DNA of 64,000 bases from Manduca sexta. Its lineage: Eukaryota > Arthropoda > Insecta > Lepidoptera > Sphingidae. The DNA lies in NCBI RefSeq assembly GCF_014839805.1, contig NC_051120.1, forward strand, positions 1,984,001-2,048,000. Direction: 5' to 3'. Every line of letters starts with the position of its first letter. Position 1 is the stretch's first letter. The translations under genes were made by a program, and so were the position numbers. Positions 44,793 through 57,390 of this stretch are shown piece by piece. Under the pieces are notes generated by a model. That model did no database searches. It was not told where the DNA came from and worked only from the letters and a program-made list of their open reading frames with translations.

Positions 44793-45111
44793 AATAATAA
44801 TATCAGCCCTGTATTATATACCGTCCCACTGTTGGCCACAGGCTTTCTCTACTACTGAGAGGGCTCAGGTCTTAGTCCACCACGCTGACTAAGTGCTGAT
44901 TGGTAGACTTCACACACCCTCAAAATTCTTATAGAGTATTTCTCAGGTATGTAAGTTTTCTCACGATGTTTTCCTCACTGTTAAAGCAAGCGATAATTCA
45001 CAAAGATTACACACATTATTTTAGAAAGTCCGAGGTGTATGCTCTTGGGATTTGAACCTGCGGACATTCGTCTCGGCAGACCGTTTCACACCCAACTAGT
45101 CTATCGCCGTT
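44793..45111 (-). mobile_element. Bm1-like SINE, near full length
   Basis: It runs from AATATCAGCCCTGTATTATA through GGTAGACTTCACACACCCTC to GGGATTTGAACCTGCGGACA and CCAACTAGTCTATCGCCG (tRNA-like head on the - strand). No clear target duplication is seen because both flanks are AT-repetitive. Confidence 0.9.
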
Positions 45112-46238
45112 TATTATTATCGATTTATTATGAATGGTAAATTAATTTCGTCTTATTTGTTTTTAAATCAACTATTATCTCTAAAATCATTTTTTGTCTA
45201 TGTTTAGCTTAGCTTCGTCTGTGTGCAAAATATTGACACGAATAAAATCTTGAGACAATGCATTATCAGGTTTGAAGGTTACCAATAATCTTTTCCTAGA
45301 CATACAAAGAACTAAATATTTTCACATTTATAATATAACTTATACCCATTTCAAGATAATGTTTTACAACATTACTAACATTACTATCAGTTACGTCATA
45401 CGATCGTTGTTCTATAAAATTGGACCCCCTACACGATTGTCTGAATACGTCCCAGCACAAGCGATGTGCCTAACGTCGTGTGTCGTCTCGATTTATTGAA
45501 GTATAAAGGTCGGCGCAAAGGTATTTGTGGCGTAATAAATAACGTATAACCTAGATTTAATATTAGTCATAAAAATATTTTAAAATTCAAAGTATAGGAT
45601 ATATATGTATTACTAGCTTTTGGCGGTGTCATACGGACTCTCTTTAGATCTAGAAGGCTCTTCTAGAGATCTAGAGAGATTCTGTATGGGCTATAAGTTC
45701 GATTCCTTTGCCGTTTAATTAATATTTCGTTTCATCAGGAGCTGAGAAATTTTATATTAGGTCATAAAATCAATACGATTAGTTAATCAAAATCTATTAC
45801 AATTTACACATAAATTAATATTCAAATCACATACATTTGTTTCAAACAGGGAATCAAACCCTGACCTCTAACTTCACAGCCGTCTCATTGACGCTAGGCC
45901 ATAGGTTTTCAAATAAAATAGCAACACTAAATTGTTTACTTAAACGTATATAAAAATATGTATGAAGTCGTAAAACATTTACAAAGAATATTAGTAATAC
46001 TAACACACTAACCCGACGTCGCTTACGTAAACGTTAATAGGATGGGTGCATACAATAAGCACTCAACGACTGAATGGCTCCTTACTGTTTATTGCCGATC
46101 GGGTGAACAAACCGACAATGTATGGGCTATTGACTTGCGTTATGTTTTTTTGCTAGTTTGTTTGATGTCGTGTTTATTTTAACAATATAATTGTGGCCGG
46201 TGGTATTTGACCCCTTTGGGGAGAAATAACGCTTTCAT

Positions 46239-46513
46239 CTATATTAGTATTATAAAGATGGTGAATTAATTTGTATGAACGCGCTAATCTCAGGAATTAC
46301 TTAATCAATCTTGAAATTATTTTTATTAATAGAAAGCTATAGTACTTCTGAATGCTATAGGCTAATGATTTCTTATATTTACATTTTAATACCGCGATAA
46401 AATCCGATTTTTTTTTAATTTTAATGCTATATTTTAATGGTTAGTTTTTTCCCGGGATAATATTTATCCTCGATTTTTTTCCCGCATGCGAAGTCACAGG
46501 CAAAAGCTAGTAG
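46239..46513 (+). mobile_element. Helitron-like repeat carrying a TTATCGCGGT-type segment
   Basis: It starts ATATTAGTATTATAAAGATG and ends AAGTCACAGGCAAAAGCTAG. An internal segment (about 46390-46440, ACCGCGATAAAATCCG, then TTTAATTTTAATG) matches the arm of the foldback family at 29860, suggesting an old nested insertion. Confidence 0.65.
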
Positions 46514-46899
46514 TACATTACATAAGGATTCAATAGAGTCTCAACAATGTGAGTATATGCCTAAAAGTGGAACAGTATATAATACTGCCCTGTTATAATA
46601 AATAATACAGATAAGAAAAACTCCCAGCAAAAATTATTGGACCTCATTAACAAAGCGTAAACCAAATTTATATTATCCTATTACAAGAGTATATTTTCGT
46701 CTAGTATACAGTTATATTACAAATGTTATACTTATTACTATCAAACTACAACCGAACCTGCCACTTTCATGCGATGTCGTCGCACCGCGGCCGCGACGCT
46801 TTCTCTCGCATAACAAACATTATTGTGCAATTAATGCATAACGTTATCCAATAACATCTTCCTATTGTCTGTGATACACTGGTCATGGATCTTGAGATG

Positions 46900-47228
46900 T
46901 AATAGTAATAGTAATATCAGCCGTGTATTATATATTGTACCACTGTTGGGCCCGGGCCTCCTCTACTACTGAGAGGGATTAGGCCTTAGTCCACCACGCT
47001 GGCTTAATGCGGATTGGTAAACTTCACACACCTCCGAAATTCCAATACAGAACTTCTCGGGTGTGCAGGTTTCCTCGCGGTGTTTTCCTTCACTGGTAAA
47101 GCAAGCGATAATTCACAAAAAATACACACACAATTTTAGAAAAGTTAGAGGTGAGTGCCCATGGGTTTTGAACCTGCGGACATTCGTCTCGGCAGTCCGT
47201 TCTACAACCAACTAGGCTATCGTCGCTT
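46900..47228 (-). mobile_element. Bm1-like SINE, full length, 11-bp target duplication
   Basis: The - strand head is CGATAGCCTAGTTGGTTG, box B-like GGTTCAAAACCCATGGGC, and the tail TATAATACACGGCTGATATT. The duplication ATCTTGAGATG lies at 46889-46899 and 47229-47239. Confidence 0.92.
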
Positions 47229-47395
47229 ATCTTGAGATGAGTCTGAAGATTAATCTGTTATTATGACCTTGCTGAGGAATATTGCCATTGGATATTGCGG
47301 AATAACCATTGTGTATTATGGAATATTTCATGTCTCGGAGTAATGTACTCATAGAGTTATTTTTCAGTTTCATAACACATATAAAACATCACGCC

Positions 47396-47768
47396 TCTTT
47401 AAATTGGTAAGCAGAGATGTAACACATGTCGTCATGCTATGGGTATTTTTTTTTCTTTGAATGACGAGACAAGCTTCCCTTTTGCCTGATGGTAAGCGAT
47501 ATGACGGTCCATAAATAGCAGAAACATCATCCAACACCTTGAATTACAAAGTATTGTTTGGTATTCCACTACGTTCGCCATCCTAAGACATGAGATGTTA
47601 AGTTTTATTATGTAGTTCCATGACTTATGCTATTAAAGCGACGTTATTTATCAGGTACTAGACTCCAATTAGATATTAATCAGAAAAATCAATATCAATT
47701 TACTAGAAGAACCTAACCCGAGACCTCAACGCGACAATTTTATAAATTCAACTACGCCACTGAAGCAG
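47396..47768 (-). mobile_element. SINE family A split by a nested repeat
   Basis: The tail 47396-47448 (GCCTCTTTAAATTGGTAAGC) and the head 47640-47768 (AACCCGAGACCTCAACGC, AACTACGCCACTGAAGCA) are family A on the - strand. Between them, 47449-47622 belongs to a different repeat family. Confidence 0.75.
47449..47622 (+). repeat. Dispersed repeat nested in a SINE (38148 family)
   Basis: It begins with a T-run, then CTTTGAATGACGAGACAAGC, CCTGATGGTAAGCGATATGA, AGAAACATCATCCAACACC and GACATGAGATGTTAAGTTTT, which match 38148-38430 closely. Confidence 0.75.
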
Positions 47769-48070
47769 AGTTTCAATAATCATCAACCTAAGTGGATATT
47801 AACCAGATGAGTACATGATTAAAAGCGATCATTTTGGCCCACACCGCGTTGCGACATTTGTTTAAGTATCAGCGATTTTGCGAAAAATTTTAAACGTCGG
47901 CTAATTGCGTTCGTAATTGCGCGTGCGCCGATTATCTTGTTAAGTTTATACTTGAGTCTAGAACTTTGCGGTCTAGTTATAAAACGTTTTTTAACGGCAA
48001 TCGTTTATAAAATTTTGTGGAGCGTAGTTGTTTGTGAAGTTTTTCTCATTTCGACGATATTACCATATAA

Positions 48071-48361
48071 TACTAGCTGACCCGACAGACGTTGTTCCGT
48101 CTTAACTATGAATTTGCAGCGCGCGTTCTGTCAATCACTGACAGTTATTTCAAACAATTGACAGTTATATAAAATTAATATTTTCGTTAAGTTTTTTTAA
48201 ATTTTCTAATATTCCGCGCAATTTTTTGAATTTTTTCTTTCATAAGAACCTTCTCCTGACAATAACAAACACAACAAAAAAAAAATAGTGAAATCGGTCC
48301 AGCCGTTCACGCGTGATGGCGTGACCAAGGGAAATAGGGATTCATTTTTATATATATAGAT
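48071..48361 (-). mobile_element. Helitron-like element (CTAGT end), reverse orientation
   Basis: It begins TACTAGCTGACCCGACAGAC, then GTTGTTCCGTC, and near the right has TCGGTCCAGCCGTTCACGCG and AAATAGGGATTCATTTTTAT. The complement ends in CTAGTA, the expected Helitron-like 3' end. It is well preserved at both ends. Confidence 0.8.
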
Positions 48362-49079
48362 ATCTGCCTTATAATCTGACAGACAAGCTGTGGCGAAGCG
48401 TCTATACATCCTGATTCCTACCAGCTTTCTTTTTAGCTTTATTTACGTTTGTCTTAGTTAAAATTTGTTTTATTTTAAATTGGTCGCGATATGTTAACTA
48501 AGGCAATTTATTTTCTCGAGTTACCTTTTGAATATTTTCACTCATCGAAACTGCAGACAAACATAATATATTCATAAATAAATAATATCTTTACTATATT
48601 GACCTGATATACTTCTAACAGGGTTGAGATTACTTAGTAATACGGCTATAGTACCGATCGGCAGAAGTATTATAAGTATTTACATGCAGAATCTGCGATA
48701 CTTAGACGTGAATATTTTCGGAGATAGGATCGAACTTGCGACCTTCGATCTTCGTTTACTCATATTGCTACTGAACCAAGAGATCGAATAAGGTACTTCA
48801 ATACTAAAATACTTTACGAATGGAACGATAGCAGAACTTCAATACTAAAAATACAAATGGAGCGATAACATTGTGACGTGCATTCACGCTAATTCACTCG
48901 ACGCTACCGAGCATCGCGACGGCTGTGCGAGAGAAAGGTATGCGTTGTGTCGTATACATCTCAATTAAAAATTTAATGACTCTCGGCTTTGTTACGAGAT
49001 CAGTTAGTGTACAAATTGTTTACTTTATTACTTGCTGGGAATTTTATTTGTTTGAGAAACAAACAGAATATATAATTGT

Positions 49080-49270
49080 ATCAGCTCTGTATATATTGTC
49101 CCACTGCTGCACGGGCCTCCTTGTTTCCCGTGCCCTTAGTCCATCACGCAGGCCTAGTGCGGATCGGTAGACTTCACACACCCTCAAAATTCCAATAGAA
49201 ACCTCAGGTATACACATTTCCGTATGACGTTTTCCTTCTCCGTTAAAGTGAGCGATAACTCACAAAACAG
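49080..49270 (-). mobile_element. Bm1-like SINE fragment
   Basis: TATATTGTCCCACTGCTGCA, GGTAGACTTCACACACCCTC and TTTCCTTCTCCGTTAAAG are present in family order. Box B and the head are missing and the tail has a small deletion. Confidence 0.8.
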
Positions 49271-50992
49271 ACGTACTATGATTTAAAATAAATGACAAAA
49301 AATTCTTAATCCTTTTTCCACTAATAGGTAATACATAATTAGAAGTAAACAGATGGAATTAACAGTATTAATAATTAAGAAATGCAAAAACAAAACGAAC
49401 TCAATCAGTGATAAAAATTCTGAAGGAGCACTCCACTTATTATGAGGTATTACAGTAGGCTCACTTTACTATGTACGTAGAATAAAAACTTTCGTACAAA
49501 TGTCCATATATCATACTTTTACTTAAACGAAGTAAAGAATGCATGTAATTACTATAATGGTTTCCGATATTTTGAGTAATATGTGCGTTTACAATGTTCC
49601 GACAAGTTGTGATTATAAACTTGTATTTTATCGGCCGGCATAGCAATTACGACTGATAAGATCTCACTTATATGTTGTATGTTATATATAAAAGAATGCT
49701 CAAATAAAAATTATTTTATATTGTTATTGATTGAAACATTCATCATAATGTGTGTTACCTCAATTCCCGTTCAAACTAGATTATCTAATATTTTTTTTGT
49801 GTTACTGTTATTGGCCTATACGAGGACACTAATATTTCAATTGATTCCACATTCGAACTACTTTATCTAATAGATCGATTAAAGTTCGCAGCGTAATAGA
49901 ATCTATTATTTAGCATACACCTACGTAAAGTCACGCCAGTATATTCGGGGGAATGGGCAGAAATGTAAGCATTAACTAGGAAATTTCGTTTGTTTAATGA
50001 TAGAGCTTTATTGGATAGGACAATCTTGGCATTTTACTTATATTATTCTAATATGCAAATATTAATGTGCAGTATTGAGTTTATTATAGTAGCAAACCTG
50101 TCTCTAAAATATATCTAAAAGAGCTTGTCACCAGAATAACTCTATTTTAGTTTGTTTTGCGTCAGCTAATACTTGTAGGACCTTTAAAGTGCATTATATA
50201 AATAATTATGAAGTATAAAATGTTTAATTAAATATAATATCGCCTGTAATCTTTTATCCTAAAGACAAAAGAAAATATTTTAAATTAACGAGTTTGTAAT
50301 GTTCAAAGAACACGTATATTAATAAAATCATTACTTTTACATACATTGCATCCGTCATGTTATATTCCCATTATACCAATATCTAAATTATAACTTAATT
50401 TGAGTAATGAAAGAAGAAGAATCTGGTATTTTACCGACTTTATATCATTACACCACTACTACTCTGTGGATATTTAGTCGAAAGGTCAATAAACGGGTCA
50501 ATAAGATTAAATTTTAACATACCAACATTAGTACAATTCAATTTAGTCGCGTAATATCCATTCTATAACCTTGCGAATTAGTGATGCGTGAGTATTTGTA
50601 TCGGACGATGCGATGCACTGAAACCGGCCGCGTAACCATGACCTTAGTAAAGAGTAGTGTGAGACAGATATTATGAAATTAGGGAGAATGTTGTTGGCTC
50701 AAAATTTTTTAATTGAAATTTGATTATATGCAAAATTAAGTCTACCTATACGTACGTATACTAACAGCAAACTATATTATTCTTGTTTTAACCTTTTAAC
50801 GTTTATTAATTTGAGAGAGAAAAACATATATAAAAAGTATTTTGTATGGGAAGGTTTATGCTCCTGAAATTGTTATTTATTTGATTCGTTTTAAACTATA
50901 AAAATTATAACTAAAGTTTCATAATACAACATACAGGTGTCTTCTGTTTTCGATCAAAGTGACTTCTTAAGTCATCTTATACAAATATAATC
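49271..50992. other. Non-coding stretch
   Basis: Very AT-rich. I see no exon-like sequence, RNA gene or recognised repeat. Confidence 0.5.
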
Positions 50993-51208
50993 TACTACTT
51001 GCTTGCGGCTTCGCCCCCCTGAAGGGGTTTTCTGAGACAAAAGTCCCGCTATATATTTTCCGGGATAAAAAGTAGCTTATTATCTTCTTAAGGTCTTAAA
51101 CTATCTCCTTGCTAAATTTCATAAAAATCCGTTCAGTAGATTACGAGAAAATCGATAACATGCAGACTGACAGAAAAGGGGACTTTGTTTTATAATATGT
51201 ATAGATAT
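50993..51208 (-). mobile_element. Helitron-like repeat (GGGCGAAGCCGC end), reverse orientation
   Basis: It contains TTGCTTGCGGCTTCGCCCCC, CCCGCTATATATTTTCCGGG, AAATCCGTTCAGTAGATTAC and GGGGACTTTGTTTTATAATA. It is the reverse complement of the 32655 copy. Confidence 0.78.
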
Positions 51209-54200
51209 AACTTATATTAGTAATCCGGTTAATAAATTAACACTTAACTTACACGTTAACCCCATTACTAAACTACTTTGTGGGTATATTAACGCCCCGA
51301 CCCAAACAAATTATATATAAAAGCATATAAAGCACGAAGATTCGTGCGAAATGAAATGTCAAAGAAAATTGACTTGCGATGGCAATGTAAATGAAACCTT
51401 GTACATTTATCTTAAGATTCATTTTCGATGGTTGGATGTTAATTTGTTAGTAATCAGAGCAAGTTAGGTGTCTAATCAGACAGCGAAATCAACTTAGTGG
51501 CGTTGTTTTTATGTGAAATTGTTGTAAAAACTTGATATCGTCACGCCTTTATTCCCTGTCAACAAGGTATATAGAATAATTACAGATAATTTATAATTGA
51601 AATATAACAGTCGAGATCGCGTGCTAATCTTCCCATAATGATTCAAGTAACAGTTCATTATGTCTATGGCAATATTGTGGATGTTGTAGTAATACTAAAA
51701 CAGTCATTGTTATGCATTAAAATATATTTATCCATATTTTATTTTTAAACTTAATTTACAGTTCGGTAAACATTTTTTGTCTTATAATTTTAAAGAGTGC
51801 CGTGGAAGTCGAGTGAGAGAGAAAGTAAGTCAAAGGCAGCCAGTATTTTTATTACTGATTTGGAATGTACTACGTTAAACGAGCTTTATTCTTATATAGG
51901 TATCATACATCTACGTAAATTAGAAATGCGTTTTCTTGTTCCATAAACAGCGGTAAGAACGATAAGATAATCTAGTTGGCCATATAATAGAGCAGAACGG
52001 CTTTTTCTGACTTACTACTATATCGATTACTAGGGCATCATAGATGGATAACAATTTAATTGATACACATATCAACATTTAAAAAGTAATAACAAAAACA
52101 AACTAAATCATAATGCGGTCAACGAACTCTAAAATATGCTAATATCCATCAATAAGCACTAACTCTCTGCATACGACATTAACCTGTGGCCGCGCGTTCC
52201 GTTTCACGCTGCACGTCACTTACAAACCTCTCACAAATCTAAATTTAGAAAATGCACTAACATTTTACATAACATCTGTAATATAATTAACAGCTATAAA
52301 AAATAGATGCAACTTAAAATGGTGCATAAAATTTAATTGTCCAAGACCGAGAGAACATACGTTATTTATGCGATAAAAGTTGCGTAATACGGAACTTTGT
52401 CGGCGGATTTAGGAAACAAACACACATTCTTCGGATGCTGTTTTGACAGCGAAATGTATCCGATATTCATAAACGAGATTTTGTTAGTTTTTTTATGCAA
52501 CTAAAGCGAAACTAGCAAGTTGCTAGCTCCAGAAGCTATGACTGTTTTTAATTTCGTCCGCCTTGTTGACATCAATCTTGTTTATATAATGGCCTGAAAT
52601 TAGTTTGAGTGGATGTCCTTCAAATCCATAGACTCAGAATACTTTACGTTCAAACCGGATGTCAGATGTGTACATAACCCTTGATATCAGATATAAACCA
52701 AGCGATAATAAAATCCTTTGCATTCAAGACATTAAACTTGACTAATAATTCCAGTGACAAAAAGCAAATATTCTTCTAAAATCCACAGCATTGAAACAAT
52801 ACTGACCTTAATTATGTCAGCATTTATCTCTCTCACACCAATACGTGCGAGCGGGACGACAACATCCCGAATCCACTAATCGATTTTAAATAACAAGCAG
52901 ATGCGCGTTATTTTGCAATGCTCGAACTATGACCCCAGTTCGCGTGACGGACTTACAACAAATATTTGTATGTGATGTAATTGAATGTACCTGAATATCT
53001 GTAGCAGTCTTTAGTATGAACGGGGCTGAGGTTTGATAAAAGTGCGAGGTTCCTGGTCTGAGTAGCAGGGATGGGACGGATTTATGTCCCACATAATAAT
53101 GTTCATCCCTTAGTCATAGACGGAAAACTTGAATCGTTTTTACTAGTTTAGTTTTTATCTACTTCATACTGGAGAAAGGTGAAATTTGCCAAAAGTGAAC
53201 TCAACATATAGTTACTAATATACATAAATGTGGTCTGCAAATCGTTCTAATGATAATTAGATTTTATATAAATTACGGAAGGGAAGCCGACGGGATTCAA
53301 GTTATATGGACCTTTCGCCACGGCTATCTCAAGATTATAGTAGTGCGTCAAAATTGATATTGCAAATCGGCTTTTACACACAGAGTCATTTTGACATTGC
53401 GTTACTAAATGAAACGACTTACTCATATTCACCTTTGCTGACATTGTGCCAGAAATCATTCATTAGTAACTAATATTTTCACCATAAATCCTGGTTTTAG
53501 TTTTCTGATTTTTTGATCATTTTGTAGTTTAATGCCAATATGACATGTGCGTAAGTGTATTTCTGACTGAAAGTATGACGTTGCCATTGCAACGAATTCT
53601 CTTAGAGTAGTAGTAGTGGCTTTAGGGCGCGTAAAATTAAAATGACTTTTTATTAATATGTATTTTTGTTCCGAAACTTACACTTTTTATTTACATCTAC
53701 GGCTCAAGTAACTTATTCTAAAGTGTTATTTCCAAGTACATAAGTATGTGGTTTTATTTAGTAAAGCGATGTCAAAATGACCCTGTATAATACTTATATT
53801 TTAGATACTAGTATCTTATAAACGCCATTCTTATACATAACATAACAACAGTCAGTTACTTGACTTTGTAAAAATTAATTGGAGTGGCATGTCGATGCAT
53901 CTTTCACCGATTACCTGCGCCAAGTACCAAACGCCGGAACCATTATGTAATATTAGTTTTGTTATTGCCTGTCATTTTTAATGTGAGCGGAAACGTATAG
54001 ACTAAGAGAGCACCGGATTTTGTAGCGACGGCTTTTTAACGTAGATTATTCGAGTCCACTTTTAGAATTCGAGAGGTTTCGGGATTCATTAGATATTAGA
54101 TTTTTTAAATTCTAGATATTTATGTATAGTTCATTCGCGTTAAGAAAATAGTATGCCATACTAGCCTCGCATAATAAACCATCCTTGTCCCTATGGGGGT

Positions 54201-54864
54201 AAGCCTATGTTTATCACCCCCCCCCTCCTCCCAAACCATTAAAAGTGTATAAATTATAAAGTAAAATAAATGGTGCCAAGTTAGGGTGTTTTTTAAGGAC
54301 TCCACACTTTGTCGATTGTGTACATGTCATAATTAGGTAATTAGTGAAGATTTTCTTCTTCTTCAATATGTCCATAATAAGGGCGGATTTAGCGTTGCAA
54401 GATTTTAAAAAGTAAAGCCTATTGTTTTACTAAATCAATATACACGCTAATGCATCTCCCGAACGGATGGTAAAGATGGGATATCACTAGTTTTGAGTAT
54501 AAAGAAACCATCTAATTAAATAAATGTTAGTACATAGATCGTTATTTAAATTTATTTTAAATAAAATATAAACACATAAAAACATTTCATTTAATCATTA
54601 ACCTAGGTTGTAAAAATTTACTTACGATAATATTCGTACTTTATGCAACTCATTGCTCTTATAGTTAAAATAATCGTTATGAGCTTTTTATTTGAACTAT
54701 AATGCTTATGTTTCGAGGCCAACAGAAGCTGTTAGCCTTAATCATCGCTTAAAGCTCGCAAATATAATTTAACTCGAATAAAAGATTGATGTGTATTCGA
54801 GTTCTCGACTGATTTATAAATCGACTTAATGCACTGAAATGATAAATATTTATTCTTTTGTGCA
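51209..54864. other. Non-coding stretch
   Basis: No supported gene. The only low-complexity feature is a C-run (CCCCCCCCCTCCTCCC) near 54217. Short open frames at 52886-53092 and 53247-53459 have no motifs. Confidence 0.5.
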
Positions 54865-54995
54865 TATCCGGTTTATAAAGGCCAGCATAATTGTAGCGAC
54901 TGGCGAGGTGTAATCATCTCTCATTGACATTCTATTAGACCGCACTTCACTTACCATGGAGCAGAGGGATCACTGCTGTGCAAGTTTAAAAAAAA
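54865..54995 (+). mobile_element. Retroposon 3' fragment (TCCGGTT...CACTTACCATGG family), A-tail
   Basis: ATATCCGGTTTATAAAGGCC, ATCATCTCTCATTGACATTC and CACTTCACTTACCATGG, then an A-run at about 54987, match 56664-56926 and 13932-14181. Confidence 0.7.
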
Positions 54996-56663
54996 TAATT
55001 CGCAAATAATCTGGATATCACTTAGTTTACTATCATGTGCAGAGGGGATATTTCACCACAAAAAAATTATAATGGTATTCCGATTTGTTTGGTGTTCAGG
55101 TACAATAACAATAAAAAATATGAATATAAAATATTATATTACATATATACAGCGACAAGATTCGGATAAGAAGGAATGTTTTATTTTATTATATATTTGA
55201 AACCTTAATTAAGAACTTAAAAGGATTCAATTAAAGTGATATAAAATAATAATACAAATTATCTACTTTCACACGCTGTTTAACATAAAATTTTAATAAT
55301 ATTTCTTTTAAAAGTACTATTATTTAGAATAAAATGTTTTTAAGAAAAACTTCAACTCAATTGTAGGCAATGTACTCTACTTTGATCTGTAGTTTATTCA
55401 TTACTTCGTGTTGAAGTAATCCGATGCAAAAATTATCAAATTTAGTATAATTAATGTTTAATATTTGGTAAAAACACATCTTAAAGATATTTTGTTTAAT
55501 GTCCATTGACCATACGAAATATCCAAAACCACTTAACATAGGTTTCGCCTCACTACCAGTGTGCGTATAAAAATTACCTCCGAAATTTAAAGATTGCACA
55601 ACTTATTTCCTTAGGAAAGGTGTTTTGAAATACACAATATAATTTCAACACACCGCACCCGATCATGTGTGAAGATAAAAGTTGAATGTCATCAGGTAAG
55701 AAAACTAATTATCCATTTATACATTGTAGAATATTTTCGTTTTGAAAGAGTTGTGAAAAGTAAATTGCTTAGAAATTGTTTGGGTTTCATGTAACACAGT
55801 ATTTTAAGGTGTAAATGGGTATTCGAGGTGTAACGTTAGGTAACCTGCGTAAAATATTAAACTATTAAATTTATTCGTTGTATTTTTCAATTTATTTAAT
55901 TCCTTATTGTACTCATGTATGTGAGGAAAAAACCTATTATATCCATTTATATTTACAGTACAATTGGCGATGTTATAACTCGACGCAATATCTTACAAAC
56001 AAACGTATGGCACGGACATTTTATTAAGAACTTTGGAATTCTATAATTATAATGAAAACCCAAATGTGTTATTATTGTAATAAAAACAGCATACGAAAGT
56101 AATATTGTAAAAGGAGTTGTAAAAGGCGACCAAGGCAGCAACCATTTGCGTTCTTATCAATAACACTTATCATTAAATCTTCGTACTAGAGAAAAAACAT
56201 TGGAAACTTTTTATATAGGGTGTAGTCAAAATCTAGAGTCCACAGCAGTAGTCTTAGGAAAGTGACATAATTATCTGGAGTCACTGCATCGCAGGCAAGC
56301 ATTAATAATAAGCAAAGGAAATTAACATATTTTAAATAATTATTAATTGATCAGCGAATCAATTGCCTTCCATCCTGTGGTATCAGGATCGTATTTCGGG
56401 CCGGGTAAAGTGATTCGTATCATGGGAGGAAGGGCATGTGCGGTGGTCTAGTTGCCTCTCTGTATATCTTAGGAAATAAGGGCGTGATGTATCTAGATTT
56501 ATTTTTTGTTGAAAACTGCTCGGTGAATACACGATACAATTAGAAGCCACTTGCGTCAAAAAAAATTACCCAACATTGTGTAGTATTATAGCAATAATGT
56601 AATGTATAATGGGGCAATATTGTTTTTTTATTTGAATTTTAACACTTTGATTACGGTGGTTGC
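54996..56663. other. Non-coding stretch
   Basis: AT-rich; it holds only a small, internally deleted SINE family A scrap near 56384-56440 (TTTCGGGCCGGGTAAAGTGA). I see nothing else. Confidence 0.5.
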
Positions 56664-56926
56664 TATCTGGGCGGATATAAAATATATAATCCTACCTGCT
56701 GTTAATAAGGTAGCGAGCACCGTACACAAGGTGTTTAAACACGCCACAGTCGTCCCATGAATGTCGCGTTGCGGGATCAGCCTGTGTATATCCGGTTCCA
56801 ACAGGCCGACATAATTGTGTCGACTGCCAAGTGGTAACCATCTCTCATTAACATTCTTTTAGACCTCATTCCACTTACCATGGTGCAATTCGGTTACTGC
56901 CGTGCAAATATGAAAAAAGCAAATTC
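56664..56926 (+). mobile_element. Retroposon 3' region (TCCGGTTCCAACAGGCC family), longest copy
   Basis: From GCTATCTGGGCGGATATAAA through GTATATCCGGTTCCAACAGG and CATTCCACTTACCATGG to a short A-run near 56921. It defines the family with copies at 13932, 54865 and 63003. Confidence 0.75.
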
Positions 56927-57081
56927 GCAAATAATCATTGTCTTAATAATCGTTCGCTAACTTTCTCATTCATAGACAGTATCAGCCAACACTCGCAGAA
57001 CATCAGCTAACGTACGCTTTCGATTGCATGTTACTCAGTTATTCGTTATTTGACAGTAATTTTATTTACAAAACATTGTCC

Positions 57082-57390
57082 GCATGATTTCTTATGTTTA
57101 CGCGAATGTTACACATTAAGATTAAGCTATTTTTACGGATTTTTATCGTGATTTATTTATTTTGTCATTTTCTACCGACGGTTTGAAAATTTTACAGCTT
57201 TCGTCCAAAATTCAAATCTTAAATTTTATATGATTATAAAATGTAGGTAGATATTGCAACTTTGAATTTTCAGATGACTTTTACCTCAGTTCGTCCCGCT
57301 ACCAGGAAAGCTTTTATGGCGTCTTGGAAACGTTGGGAGAAAATTATAATATAAAAAACCGCGTTAAAATCAGTAAATATAGTTTTAATT
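57082..57390. mobile_element. Foldback element (TTATCGCGGTTT family), longest copy, 8-bp target duplication
   Basis: The left part TTATGTTTACGCGAATG, CATTAAGATTAAGCTATTTT, ACGGATTTTTATCG is mirrored at the right by CCGCGTTAAAATCAG, TATAGTTTTAATT. The CCGACGGTTTGAAAA core is mirrored by GGAAACGTTGGGAGAA. CATTGTCC flanks it at 57074-57081 and 57391-57398. Confidence 0.78.

Noticed and set aside
45845..45905. tRNA-like block GGGAATCAAACCCTGACCTC
   Set aside because: A box B-like and weak box A-like match on the - strand, but no acceptor stem pairing was seen. Likely a SINE head remnant, and too weak to call.
54217..54232. C-run near 54217
   Set aside because: Low complexity only; no G-quadruplex pattern with regular spacing.
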